Source of the DNA: Coemansia sp. RSA 487 | Lineage: Eukaryota; Kickxellomycota; Kickxellomycetes; Kickxellales; Kickxellaceae | Direction of reading: 5' to 3' | Length of the DNA: 64,000 nt | Assembly: GCA_027577595.1 (NCBI GenBank) | Contig: JANBRJ010000004.1 | Span: 1 to 64,000 of the forward strand | Shown: positions 21,265 through 30,994 of the stretch, in pieces | Layout: each line of letters opens with the position of its first letter | How positions within the stretch are numbered: position 1 is the stretch's first letter | Position numbers and translations under genes: made by a program | The notes under the pieces: generated by a model | What the model was told of the DNA's origin: nothing | Database searches by the model: none | The model's input: the letters and a program-made list of their open reading frames with translations, nothing else

Positions 21265-22869
21265 ATGGACGCTGAGATGACTGACGTAAAGGACACCACC
21301 ACCCATCATCACGCTGCTCATGAGGTTGAGGAGCATCATAACAAGCAGCACCAGGACGACCAAGATATGGCCGACGACGAGGAGGCTGTTGCTCCTGCTA
21401 CCTCGGCAGCCGAACATGACGCTGCAGCGGAGGCGACTTCTGGCGCGCAAGATCCACAGCAATACGATCAGCAGTACGACGAGAGCTATGACCAGCAGTA
21501 CGAGGCTGGCGAGGAAGGTGTGGAAGGAGATGTTGGCATTTACGAGGAGCAAGCCGCCGGCGAGGGCGAGTACGAGCAGGACCCGAACGGCGTCGCGTAT
21601 GAGAACGACGAGGCCGTCGATGCAGCTGCCGCCGTTGCTTCAGCTGTAGCCGCTGCCGCTGTGGCGCCTGGCGACCAGGAGTACTCGGAGCAACAGCAGG
21701 GCGAGGCTGGCGATGAGTATGCCGAGCAGCAGCACGAGGGCGAGTACGTCGACGATCCCAATGCTCAGCAGTACGCCGAGCATGAGGGCATTGATGAGCA
21801 GCACGAGGAGATGGACAACCAGCAGGGCGACATGGTTGACGATCAGACGCTGGCCTCACATCCCGCCACATCCCGCGAGATGGAGGTCGCCGAGTCAATG
21901 GTTGTTGACAGCGAGCACAACCCGCATGGTCTTGGCTCGGAGATCTCGCAGGCCATTGACCGCTACGAGTACTCGGCCAACAACCCCGATGGCCTACAGA
22001 CACTGGCTGCCACCAGCTCTGCCGTCACCCAGCACAGCAACTCTATGGAGACCCCGTCGAAGGGAGGCTCTCACCACCATCACCATCACGATCCGCTGGC
22101 CAGCCCCCTGCAACTGTATTCTAACCAAAAGCCCATCATGCCAAAGTTCAACCGCGCACGCAACTGGTCGACCGAGGAGACCAAGATCCTGCTGGCCGAG
22201 CTTGAGCGCATCGCCACCAGCCACCCCGACGAGCGCCGCGAGTCCGTCCTGCGCGCCCACACAACATTCGAGGAAATTGCAGAGGTTCTGCGCGACAAAG
22301 GGTATGCCAACCGCGACGGCCAGGGCTGCATGATCCGCTGGCGCAACCTCCTGCGCGTCTACAAGCAGATCCGTGCGTCGACCAACGATGGGAACCCGCC
22401 GTCCAGCCACCCCAACATGCAGTATGCGCCTGCAATCGAGGCCATATACCACTTCCCGCCCGATAGCGCGCAATACCAGATGATCGGCCAGATGTCGCCT
22501 GGCGTGGACGCGACCCCATCTGGACACACGCGCACCTGGACACAGGCAAACGGCTCCTACGAGACGCCTGCGCGAAAGCGGGCCCGCGAGATCAACATAA
22601 TGGCTGAGAACATTGATAACATTGACCAGAAGCTTGAGCAGGCAATGGAGTACATAACGCAGCAGAATGATATGTTGCGCTCTCTCGAAGAGCGGCTGGG
22701 GCGCACGGAGGATGCGTTGAGGCAGAGCGAGGCCACCATTTCCGAGCTCAACAAGACATTTGGCGAGAAGGACGCCAAGCGTGAAAAGCTTGAGCATCAG
22801 CTCTTGGCCACCGTCCAAGCGCTGTCTCAGGTCATCACGAAAAAGAAGGCCGAGGAGGGAGAGTCGTAA
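21265..22869 (+). CDS. Trihelix Myb/SANT-like DNA-binding protein
   Basis: The 534-residue protein has three parts. Residues 1-290 are very acidic and rich in His, Gln, Tyr and Ala. They include repeated QQYDQQYDESYDQQYE-type units and a natural six-His run near residue 271. Residues about 293-375 form a Myb/SANT-like trihelix domain: RARNWSTEETKILLAELERI, a middle helix TTFEEIAEVLRDKGY, and CMIRWRNLLRVYKQIR. Residues about 440-525 have heptad-like spacing and should be a coiled coil for dimerisation. This is the layout of a sequence-specific transcription regulator with an acidic activation-type region. Target genes cannot be read from sequence, and I do not recognise a named orthologue. Confidence 0.8.
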   Translation: MDAEMTDVKDTTTHHHAAHEVEEHHNKQHQDDQDMADDEEAVAPATSAAEHDAAAEATSGAQDPQQYDQQYDESYDQQYEAGEEGVEGDVGIYEEQAAGEGEYEQDPNGVAYENDEAVDAAAAVASAVAAAAVAPGDQEYSEQQQGEAGDEYAEQQHEGEYVDDPNAQQYAEHEGIDEQHEEMDNQQGDMVDDQTLASHPATSREMEVAESMVVDSEHNPHGLGSEISQAIDRYEYSANNPDGLQTLAATSSAVTQHSNSMETPSKGGSHHHHHHDPLASPLQLYSNQKPIMPKFNRARNWSTEETKILLAELERIATSHPDERRESVLRAHTTFEEIAEVLRDKGYANRDGQGCMIRWRNLLRVYKQIRASTNDGNPPSSHPNMQYAPAIEAIYHFPPDSAQYQMIGQMSPGVDATPSGHTRTWTQANGSYETPARKRAREINIMAENIDNIDQKLEQAMEYITQQNDMLRSLEERLGRTEDALRQSEATISELNKTFGEKDAKREKLEHQLLATVQALSQVITKKKAEEGES

Positions 22870-24128
22870 TTACACTCCATCTCAGTTTTGTGTATCTTTC
22901 CAAGAATGGCTGCCTCATCCTTTTCTTTACTTTTATATTTTATATTTACCAAATCTGTCTTGAATCAATCTTTCGATTTTCGTTTAATGTGTGGGCAACC
23001 TTAAAAGAAAAAACTGACACCAGAGGCATCCTTCTACCGAACATTCATTATCCGTCCACAATGGACACAGCACTTGATCCATTGCTTTGGTTATAGCTTC
23101 AGCTATCTTTTTTTTCCAATTTTTCTGGCACTTTAATGTATTCACCACTTTGTGCATAAAATAAAGCAAATAATATATGGCGTGTTAAGCGTGTCAAAGC
23201 AACATGTTTTACAAATTGGCCAAAGGAGGAAATTATGCAATTGAAAGAGGCGTGCAGACACACATGCGCTGTGATGAGTGGGGAGGCAAATGGAGAGAGG
23301 GGCGATAGCTGTCCTAATCGCAAGTCCATATGCCTGCGGTTCAAGAGTGTTTTTTAGTTTGCCTTTTTGGTTTGAAAATATGTGCATATATTATGTGAAT
23401 ATATAGACAAATGCCACGAAAAAACTGCCACAACACGCGTAGTTTAGCGTAAATGACATGCACGAGGCAGTATATGACAAACGCAATATGTTTTTATTGT
23501 GGATACATATTTCTCTGGTCTTGCGTTTAAGTAAATAGGAGAGAAGCGCATTTTCCACATATAAATAGACGCGATGTTGCTATGCGATATGTTTGCAAAT
23601 CACATTTTTCAATAGAGTATTGTTGGTGTCTATTGTCTTCACCTAGCTAGTTTCTAAACAGTATGCGAAAGCATAGTTAAAAATAGAGATTTTGCGATTG
23701 CTTATACGCGTTTTTGCTGCAATATAAGCCGTCTTAATGGGGGTAATCCAAACAACGAGAGTAGATCGTGCTTGTAAAATTAACACAGGCATGGGATATG
23801 TGTGGGTCTGTGCATATAGGGGATACATTGTGCTTTTCGGCTGCACAGCTCACAAATCAAAACATGGAAAACACTGATATTCAAAGCCAGACCCAATCAC
23901 GTGGAAACACCCACACATTATACATGGAGCTGCATGCTGGTATGAACCGCTTTTGTATTAGTGAAACACTACCATCTTCTTGCGTGCTGTTGTTCATATT
24001 TGAACTTTGTTTATTATCGCACCATCGTCTTCTCTTTCCTTGTTTCACCTATTTATAAACTTATACACAAGAGAGCGAGCTATTGAAATTTATTTTCCTG
24101 TTATCAATAGCAACACAACAAAGTAGAA
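22870..24128. other. 1.26 kb gene-free region before ARP5
   Basis: A+T-rich throughout, with only short unconvincing ORFs. A GGTTCAAG near 23340 recalls a tRNA B box but no tRNA fold surrounds it. Confidence 0.45.
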
Positions 24129-26417
24129 ATGGTTGCTGATGGGAAAGATGTCTATGAAATACCCGATGGACCGCCAGATGCAGAGCTAGTGACACCATAT
24201 TTTGACTATGCAGCAATGAGCCAGGGAGGCACGCCGCTTGTTATCGATAATGGCTCAGGGAAATGCAGGGTAGGCTGGGCGACAGAGGAAGATCCGCGCC
24301 TAGAGTTTGACAGTATTGTGGCCAAATATCGCAACCGCAAAATAAGCCCCGACCTGATCCTTCTTGTAGGGACAGATGTGCAGTCGGACCCTATGGCAAA
24401 ATCCAGCGTGCGCAGTGGGTTTGACAACGGCGTTTTGACGAATTTTGATGCCATGGAGAGTATCATGGACTATGTATTCACAATGCTTGGATGCGAAGAC
24501 GTCAGCGTTAATCAGCCCATTGTGATGACCGAAACTGTCTGCACTCCATACACATCACGCAAGCACACGTCCGAGCTCCTATTTGAGTGTTACAATGTTC
24601 CGTCGGTAGCCTACGGTATCGACTCTGTGTGGAGCTACTACAAAAACATGGGCTCTTTTTCTACCGATGGCTTGGTGTTTGGCTCGGGCAACATCAACTC
24701 GCATGTAATTCCAATATACGACTCTCGCGCGCACACCGAACACTGCAAGCGTCTGAATATGGGCGCCTTATCCATGGAAGATTACTTGCTTAAGCTCCTG
24801 CAGCTCAAATATCCGAGCTTTCCGATGAAGATCACCGAATGGCAGTCAGAGCAGCTTATAAAAAATTATGCATATGTTGCTGAGGATTTTGACAAGGAGC
24901 TAAGCTGCTACTTGGCAGCCGAAAACCTTGCGGATAAGGATGTCGCGGTTCAGTTTCCATTCCCGATGCCTAATGTTGACGAGCGCACTGAAGATGATAT
25001 TCAACGAGCCACTGACCGACGCCGAGAGCAGGCAAAGAAAATGCAAGAGATGGCTGCAAAGAAACGGCAGGAAAAGCTCGAGAAACGCACCGAGGAACTT
25101 GAGGAACTGGTGGAGTTGCAGAGTAACAAGGATAGCATGGACGAAAACGACTTTGCTGCGCGCCTTGATCATTTTGGACTGATGGACGAGCAAGAACTAA
25201 ACGATGCAATAACAAAGTCACAGAACATCATAAGCCGTGCACAGAACAAGGAGCTTGGCATTGAGCCCGAAGAGAAGGAGGAACCGGTGTTCCCGCTTGT
25301 GGATATTCCAAACGAAGAACTGACAGAGGAGCAGAAGCGCGAAAAGCGCAAGCAAGTGTTCCTCAAGGCCAGTCACGATGCAAGGGAGCGCGCACGCGTT
25401 GAAAAGGAAAAAGAAAAAGTCAAACAGGAAGAGCTTGCCAAGCAGGACGAAGAGCGGCGGATAAACCACTTTGACGATTGGCTTGCTGATCTGCAGTCTC
25501 GGCGGAACGGTATCATGTCGCGGATGGAAGAGCGTCGTTTGCGTCGGAAAGAGCTGAACGACCGCCGGAGCCATGCGTCACAGATGCGAATGCGCAATAT
25601 TGCGGATCTGGCAGCAAATGAGGGCAAACCAGCTGGCAACAAGCGCCGTCGGCGCGGTGATCAGGACGACAACTTTGGTGCGGAAGACGAGGACTGGGAC
25701 GTCTATCGCGATATAAGCAAAGAGGAAGAGGCAGAAGAGGATGAAGACGACGAGGCAGAGCTGATGAAATACAACAAGCTCCTTGAAAAGCATGCTCCAG
25801 ATTACCTCGAAAGCCTTGACCGTAAGGCGCGGGCAAAGATCGAAAGCACGACAATGTACCGCTTCACCGAGGGCTGCCAACCCGCCATCCTTGAAAAGCC
25901 AGCAGCTACGCAGAAGCTAGACAATGCGACGATTATCGCTCGGGCAGCGCGTGAGTATCAGCTCCATCTGAACATCGAGCGTATCCGTGTGCCAGAGATC
26001 ATTTTCCGACCAGGTCTGATTGGCATTGACCAGGCAGGGCTTGTGGAGACATTTGAGGGTGTGTTCCGGCAAGTGAAGCGGCATTCGCTAGCAAACAATG
26101 TCTTTGTCACAGGTGGTGGCTTCTCTCAGGTTGCTGGTATGGTGAGCCGGCTGCAAAAGGATATCCAAAGCATCACGCCAGCACACACGCCAATCAAGGT
26201 CACTCGAGCTGTCGATCCGTTGCTGGATGCCTGGCGCGGGGCAGCGCAATGGAGCATCAAGGAGCCAGAGGCATTTACTGCAGCCAGCATCACTCGTCAG
26301 GATTATTTGGAGTATGGCGGCGAGTATCTTCGCGAACATGCCGCAAGCAACAGATTCGCTTCAGTTTCTGCGACATCCAGCCCTACAGTAGCGAGCCGAT
26401 GCTTTTCCCCTTTTTAA
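24129..26417 (+). CDS. ARP5: Actin-related protein 5, INO80 complex subunit
   Basis: Arp5, with Ies6, forms the module that grips the nucleosome in the INO80 remodeller. The 762-residue length is close to budding yeast Arp5. The N-terminal actin lobe starts at PLVIDNGSGKCRVGWA (about residues 37-52), followed by NRKISPDLILLVGTDVQSDP and ESIMDYVFTMLGCE. A long charged, coiled-coil insert (about 285-600) with RRREQAKKMQEMAAKKRQEK is diagnostic for Arp5 among the Arps. The C-terminal actin part resumes at RVPEIIFRPGLIGIDQAGL and includes NNVFVTGGGFSQVAGM. It has no intron and no break. Confidence 0.94.
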   Translation: MVADGKDVYEIPDGPPDAELVTPYFDYAAMSQGGTPLVIDNGSGKCRVGWATEEDPRLEFDSIVAKYRNRKISPDLILLVGTDVQSDPMAKSSVRSGFDNGVLTNFDAMESIMDYVFTMLGCEDVSVNQPIVMTETVCTPYTSRKHTSELLFECYNVPSVAYGIDSVWSYYKNMGSFSTDGLVFGSGNINSHVIPIYDSRAHTEHCKRLNMGALSMEDYLLKLLQLKYPSFPMKITEWQSEQLIKNYAYVAEDFDKELSCYLAAENLADKDVAVQFPFPMPNVDERTEDDIQRATDRRREQAKKMQEMAAKKRQEKLEKRTEELEELVELQSNKDSMDENDFAARLDHFGLMDEQELNDAITKSQNIISRAQNKELGIEPEEKEEPVFPLVDIPNEELTEEQKREKRKQVFLKASHDARERARVEKEKEKVKQEELAKQDEERRINHFDDWLADLQSRRNGIMSRMEERRLRRKELNDRRSHASQMRMRNIADLAANEGKPAGNKRRRRGDQDDNFGAEDEDWDVYRDISKEEEAEEDEDDEAELMKYNKLLEKHAPDYLESLDRKARAKIESTTMYRFTEGCQPAILEKPAATQKLDNATIIARAAREYQLHLNIERIRVPEIIFRPGLIGIDQAGLVETFEGVFRQVKRHSLANNVFVTGGGFSQVAGMVSRLQKDIQSITPAHTPIKVTRAVDPLLDAWRGAAQWSIKEPEAFTAASITRQDYLEYGGEYLREHAASNRFASVSATSSPTVASRCFSPF

Positions 26418-26539
26418 ACAATGTGGAGCAAATGTTTTTTCTGTGTAGCCTTGATTAATATTTTCTTTGGAATTCTTCCAAAACGACTTTTGCAACTTTC
26501 TTTCCTTATTGTTTGTCTAGGTTCTTGTGCACTATATAA

Positions 26540-27174
26540 AGCACGGCTTATCCATTATAAATTAGAACAAGCTATCAAGACAAGGGGTCAAGGTCACCCT
26601 TCCCATATAGTATCTGGACATCTAGGCTTGCTTGTGCGAACCGTGCGAGCCTTGATCAAACATTTCGATGAATGTGAGATAATAGTGCCTAAAACAAAGA
26701 GCGACAGGAAGCCCAAGATCAAACAAATAAATTGTAATAGCTTTAGACCTCGATATTTCTCACCAGTATGTCGGAATGATTCTGAAAGATGAAGGCATCG
26801 TTTCTAGGGTAATAAGAAAGAGGTCATTTATTCCTGATGAACAGACAAAGGATGTTATATTCACTGGCAAAAACACATTCCGGCTCAACCTTGGTCAGCC
26901 AAGCATCCTTGTAAGGCGATCCAAAACAGTGAGCTTGATAGACGTAATGCGGTTGGTACCTTCAAACCAGGTAGGCATTTTCTTAACGTGTTGGGTGGTG
27001 CCTTTTATAACAGACACCGATTTTGTTGTTTTCAGAGAAAAGTTGGTGACTAGCGAGGTATCAAAAGAAGCAGCCTCGTTCAGCGACATCGCAGCAGCAG
27101 TCTTAACATCAAACCTATTTTTTCCTGGTGCTATAACACTCCAACTGCTCGAAACTGTTTTGGGCGGAAATTAA
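26540..27174 (+). mobile_element. Decayed Tc1/mariner-like transposase fragment
   Basis: Two overlapping frames carry pieces of one transposase. Frame 3 (to about 26790) has a first helix-turn-helix: RGQGHPSHIVSGHLGLLVRTV, then IVPKTKSDRKPKI. Frame 1 (from about 26731) has a second: ALDLDISHQYVGMILKDEGI with VSRVIRKR. It is followed by DVIFTGKNTFRLN, which matches the VIFTDExxFxLN block around the first catalytic Asp. Here D and E read G and K, so the active site is lost. The change of frame is between the two helix-turn-helix domains. I could not find terminal inverted repeats, and no second or third DDE/D motif is clear. The surrounding 26418-26539 and 27175-27422 hold nothing else. Confidence 0.5.
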
Positions 27175-27422
27175 TGCCAGATACAGGGCTTCCAGTTGTC
27201 ACACGTTAGTGGCAATCAAAGGTCATTGGCAAAAACTCAGTTCCTCAAAAAAACTGGTTGTTTCTTTGCATGCCACTACATCTTTATGATGCTGGAAATG
27301 TCCTTTATTTCCTTTTTCTCTTCATTTTCCAGCTACATTTAGTGTTTTTTCTTACTGAATTCTGCATTGTTTAAATTGCATTTACTGTTTTATTTTCAAT
27401 TCGCACAACACTCACTCATTCA

Positions 27423-28841
27423 ATGGTTGTACGTGTTGTTCTGTCTGCCATTTCTCTTGTAGCAGCAACAGCGCCACTTGCCTTGGCAGCAGCTTCTGAC
27501 GCTAGTATTTCTTCACGGCAACACATTGGCGAAAGCTCTTCTGGGCCTTGGTCCTTTGACGACCCCTCCTACAGCTACTGTGATCCCGGATACCCATCAG
27601 AGCAAGATTACAATGCTGTGCCCGATGCACAGCTCGAGTTTGTTCAGATAGTAGTCCGCCACGGCGACCGCTCCCCAGTCCACCTTATCGCCCATGATGA
27701 TTCCGAGTGGAACTGCAAGGATGTCCTTGAAGAGATATATCTGCATGGAGCTGACCAGGACCAGAAGAACACAACTGGCTCATTCCAGCAGCAAATTGAA
27801 ATACCCAATTGGAACCAAAGATATGGATTCGAAAACCTGGTATGGAAAGGCACTTGTGATGTTGGCGAGCTGACCGACAAAGGAAAGTCTCAGCATCGTT
27901 TGCTTGGCAATCGGCTGCGCAGCGTCTACATTGACAAGCTGGGATACTTGCCAAAAGAACCAAACAACGCAGGTGAAGTTTACGCAAGGACGACGTATAT
28001 TTGGCGCACAAAAAACTCTGCAGAGAGTCTTCTGGGCGCATTGTGGCCTGCACGAGGGATAGCACCTGCTGCGGCAATTCCGTTGCATACGTTCCCCAAG
28101 GAAATTGAGACTATGTACGGCAACAGCGATGCCTGCCCGCGGATTAATACGCTTTTGGCGAATGTTTCCAGCTCAGACCACTACCAAGACTTCCTCAAGG
28201 AGCAAGGACCGTTGATGTCGAGGCTGGCAGCAATCATGGGCGTCAAGGGCTCGAGTTGGGACAGTGGATGGGACGGCTATTTCGATGTGCTCAACGCGCG
28301 CAAATGCCACGGGAAAGCACCCATTTGCACCCGGCCGCTGACTACTGGTTCAGATAGCAAGGGTGAGAAGAGCTGTATTACAGATAAAGATGTGGCTCAG
28401 GTTTCGCGTAACGCCAACTACGAATGGTCATTCAAGTACCGCGACAATCCGCTGGCCAAGGATCTTACAAGTTTGGTTATTGGTTCTTTTGTTGGCACAC
28501 TACGTGACCATATGGAAAGCCATATCGCCGGGAAAACGGGTGCCCTTAAGCTCGCATTGTACTCAGGACATGATTCGACGATCTGGCCCCTTCTTGCCGT
28601 GCTAGGTGCTTCCAACAGAGATGCTCTGTGGCCGCCATACGCATCGAATCTAATCTTTGAACTTTGGAAGAAGGAGAGCAGTGGAGACCGAGTTGTAAGA
28701 GTGATTTTCAATGGAAAAGCGCTTGAGCTACGCAAAGAAGACCAGTGGTGCGATATGAACTCGTGCCCGTTGGACCAATTCTACAAGCGTCTTGAGCAGT
28801 ATATCCCCACCAACATTGTTGCCCAATGCGCAAATAACTAG
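27423..28841 (+). CDS. Secreted histidine acid phosphatase, copy 1
   Basis: The first 23 or so residues (MVVRVVLSAISLVAATAPLA) form a signal peptide, so the 472-residue protein should be secreted or vacuolar. The branch-2 histidine phosphatase motifs are in place: VVRHGDRSP (phosphohistidine site, residues 77-85) and SGHDSTI (proton donor His-Asp, near 381). VYARTTYIWRTKNSAESLLG supplies the third conserved region, and paired cysteines suggest disulfides. The sequence resembles the group that includes 2-phosphoxylose phosphatase/acid phosphatase-like proteins rather than phytases, but the substrate is unknown. It lies 605 bp before a paralogue with the same architecture. Confidence 0.93.
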   Translation: MVVRVVLSAISLVAATAPLALAAASDASISSRQHIGESSSGPWSFDDPSYSYCDPGYPSEQDYNAVPDAQLEFVQIVVRHGDRSPVHLIAHDDSEWNCKDVLEEIYLHGADQDQKNTTGSFQQQIEIPNWNQRYGFENLVWKGTCDVGELTDKGKSQHRLLGNRLRSVYIDKLGYLPKEPNNAGEVYARTTYIWRTKNSAESLLGALWPARGIAPAAAIPLHTFPKEIETMYGNSDACPRINTLLANVSSSDHYQDFLKEQGPLMSRLAAIMGVKGSSWDSGWDGYFDVLNARKCHGKAPICTRPLTTGSDSKGEKSCITDKDVAQVSRNANYEWSFKYRDNPLAKDLTSLVIGSFVGTLRDHMESHIAGKTGALKLALYSGHDSTIWPLLAVLGASNRDALWPPYASNLIFELWKKESSGDRVVRVIFNGKALELRKEDQWCDMNSCPLDQFYKRLEQYIPTNIVAQCANN

Positions 28842-29446
28842 ATAAATATTAGAAACAGTATCCGTACGTTTTTATTATCCTTTTTGGACTGTTGGATAAC
28901 ATGTACCTTTGTTGGATCTTCTTTAGAATGCTTGCTCATAATATGCCAACTATGTCTGCCTTGCTGCAAAATCTGAACATCACTAAAGCATATTTGGTTT
29001 TGCAAATCATAAAGATTATCCAGATCTTCCCTATTCAATATTTGTATATTTCCGCCCCTTCCAATATTTATTCAATTTGAATGCGTGTATACTGTTCTGA
29101 GTAGTGTCGTTCCGCTGTTGAATAAATCGACATTGCTTCTATTGACCTTTCTAACTGAAAATCCCGAGCTTCTACCAAAGCAACAACCTGTTTACAAAGA
29201 CTCGTGATTAGCTCTTTTGTGCTGATTCGCATGATCCAACGATGTGGGAACAAATTAGAAAAATACTTGAAACTACTGAAAGACTAGGTTTTTCTTCTCT
29301 GTGAGTATAAAAGGCAGACCAGCACTTGGCGATTCCTTTCACAAGGAAAAGATCTTAAATGCCCCCACTCCAACCCTGATATACCCAAGCCAAAATCCCT
29401 AATAATCGCAGGTAGTTAGAGCCAAACTGCTTTTTTTGTATCTCGA
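28842..29446. other. Spacer between the two acid phosphatase genes
   Basis: A+T-rich with no credible ORF. It contains the promoter of the second phosphatase, with a TATA box listed separately. Confidence 0.5.
29306..29312 (+). promoter_or_regulatory. Probable TATA box of acid phosphatase copy 2
   Basis: TATAAAA lies 134 bp upstream of the ATG at 29447, in GTGAGTATAAAAGGCAG, which is a good TATA context. No mapped transcription start is available. Confidence 0.4.
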
Positions 29447-30835
29447 ATGCAGCTCACCTTCTCGCCCATCTTTGCAGTTGCTACTGCTGTCATGTCTGTA
29501 GTAGTGGTTGCGCAAACCGTTTCTTCGCAAGAAAATAGCACCGTCAGCACCACTTACAACACCGGTGTTGCTGACTATGACTTTGACGATGCCGGCTACA
29601 CCTACTGCAACGCCGAATATCCTGACAAGTCGACCTACACTGCCGTCAAAGATGCAACACTCGAGTTCCTCCAGCTGGTTGTTCGCCATGGCGACCGTGC
29701 TCCGTCATACTTCTCATCAGATCTGAACACAACCTGGACCTGCAGTGGCAGTGAGTCGATCTACCTGAACGGAATCAACGCCAACAATCAAAGAGCCACC
29801 GGATCGTACCAGCAACTGATCGAGATTCCCAAGTGGAACGGCAAGTATGGCTATGCAAACAAGGCTTGGGCCGGCTCGTGCGACGAAGGTCAGCTAACGG
29901 ACAAGGGCATTCGCCAGCACTTGGATCTTGGGGCACGCTTGCGCAACGTCTACGTTGAGAAGCTAGGCTTCTTGCCCTACTGGCTCAGCGATGTCAACCA
30001 AGTGTATGCAAGAACGACCTCGGTTTGGCGCACAAAGAACTCTGCCGAGAGCCTGTTGAATGGGTTGTGGCCTTACCGTAACATCGACCCTAGCATGCTT
30101 ATTCCATTGCACACGTACCCAGAGTCGATCGAGACAATGTATGACAACCCGGAGGCATGTCCAGCACTTAGCACCCTCGCTTCGCAGATTACACACTCAA
30201 GCGAGTTTGGGGCATTCTACCAGAGCCAGGCAGCCCTGATGGCCAAGATGGACAAGGCACTGAGGCTAGATGCCAGCAGCTCTCTGTCAAGCACTGGATG
30301 GAGTGGATATGTCGATGTGCTCCTCGCTCGCCAATGCCACAATGTTGAGCTTCCGTGCAGTGCTGATGGTGTCTGTGCCACTGAAGATGATATCAAGCAG
30401 GTCATGCGGAACGGTCATTTTGAGCTGGCATTCCTTGCCCGCGACCACCCGCTATCACCACAGTATGCCCGCCTTTACATCGGCTCTCTTCTCGGTTCCA
30501 TGCGTGACCAGATGCAGTATTTCATTGCTGGGAAGGCTGGCAGCCTAAAGTTTGCTCTGTACTCGGGACACGATAACACCATTATCCCCATTCTTGGCGC
30601 GCTCAAGGCATCAAACAGAGACGCCCTCTGGCCTGCATATGCGGCCAACCTTGCCTTTGAGCTGTGGAAGAAGAAGGACGGCAGTCGCGTCATTCGTGTG
30701 ATGCTGAATGGCCAGGTACTCAAACTACAGAAAGGGTTCCAGTGGTGTGACATGAATGCCTGTCCGATTGACAAGTTCGTGGAATATCTGAACAACTATA
30801 TTCCTAGCGACATTACAACCCAATGTGCCGCCTAA
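29447..30835 (+). CDS. Secreted histidine acid phosphatase, copy 2
   Basis: This 462-residue protein is a tandem paralogue of the upstream gene. It begins with a signal peptide (MQLTFSPIFAVATAVMSVVV). It has VVRHGDRAP (about residues 77-85), SGHDNTI (about 371-377) and the same ARTTSVWRTKNSAESLLNG block. Both end with QWCDMNxCPxD followed by a YIP...QCA motif. Blocks of strong identity spread over the whole length with few gaps show a whole-gene duplication. N-x-S/T sites are visible after the signal peptide (ENSTVST, DLNTTW). Likely product: an extracellular phosphomonoesterase. Both catalytic motifs are intact in both copies. Confidence 0.94.
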   Translation: MQLTFSPIFAVATAVMSVVVVAQTVSSQENSTVSTTYNTGVADYDFDDAGYTYCNAEYPDKSTYTAVKDATLEFLQLVVRHGDRAPSYFSSDLNTTWTCSGSESIYLNGINANNQRATGSYQQLIEIPKWNGKYGYANKAWAGSCDEGQLTDKGIRQHLDLGARLRNVYVEKLGFLPYWLSDVNQVYARTTSVWRTKNSAESLLNGLWPYRNIDPSMLIPLHTYPESIETMYDNPEACPALSTLASQITHSSEFGAFYQSQAALMAKMDKALRLDASSSLSSTGWSGYVDVLLARQCHNVELPCSADGVCATEDDIKQVMRNGHFELAFLARDHPLSPQYARLYIGSLLGSMRDQMQYFIAGKAGSLKFALYSGHDNTIIPILGALKASNRDALWPAYAANLAFELWKKKDGSRVIRVMLNGQVLKLQKGFQWCDMNACPIDKFVEYLNNYIPSDITTQCAA

Positions 30836-30994
30836 ACCGTAGTTTAATTTTTTGTTGTTGCTGTTGTTACTAAAACTATGCTAAATAGTATGGATAACTG
30901 AAATAGACTCCAATGCTTTGGTTACCAAAGAGATGCTGACATTTATAAATATAATTTGAGCAGTGTATATATCGCTCCTACCGGCTAATGGTGG

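Noticed and set aside
23320-23360. GGTTCAAG resembling a tRNA B box
   Set aside because: No A box, acceptor stem or cloverleaf could be drawn around it.
27423-30835. The two phosphatase frames as parts of one broken gene
   Set aside because: Each has its own signal peptide, both catalytic motifs and a full C-terminus.
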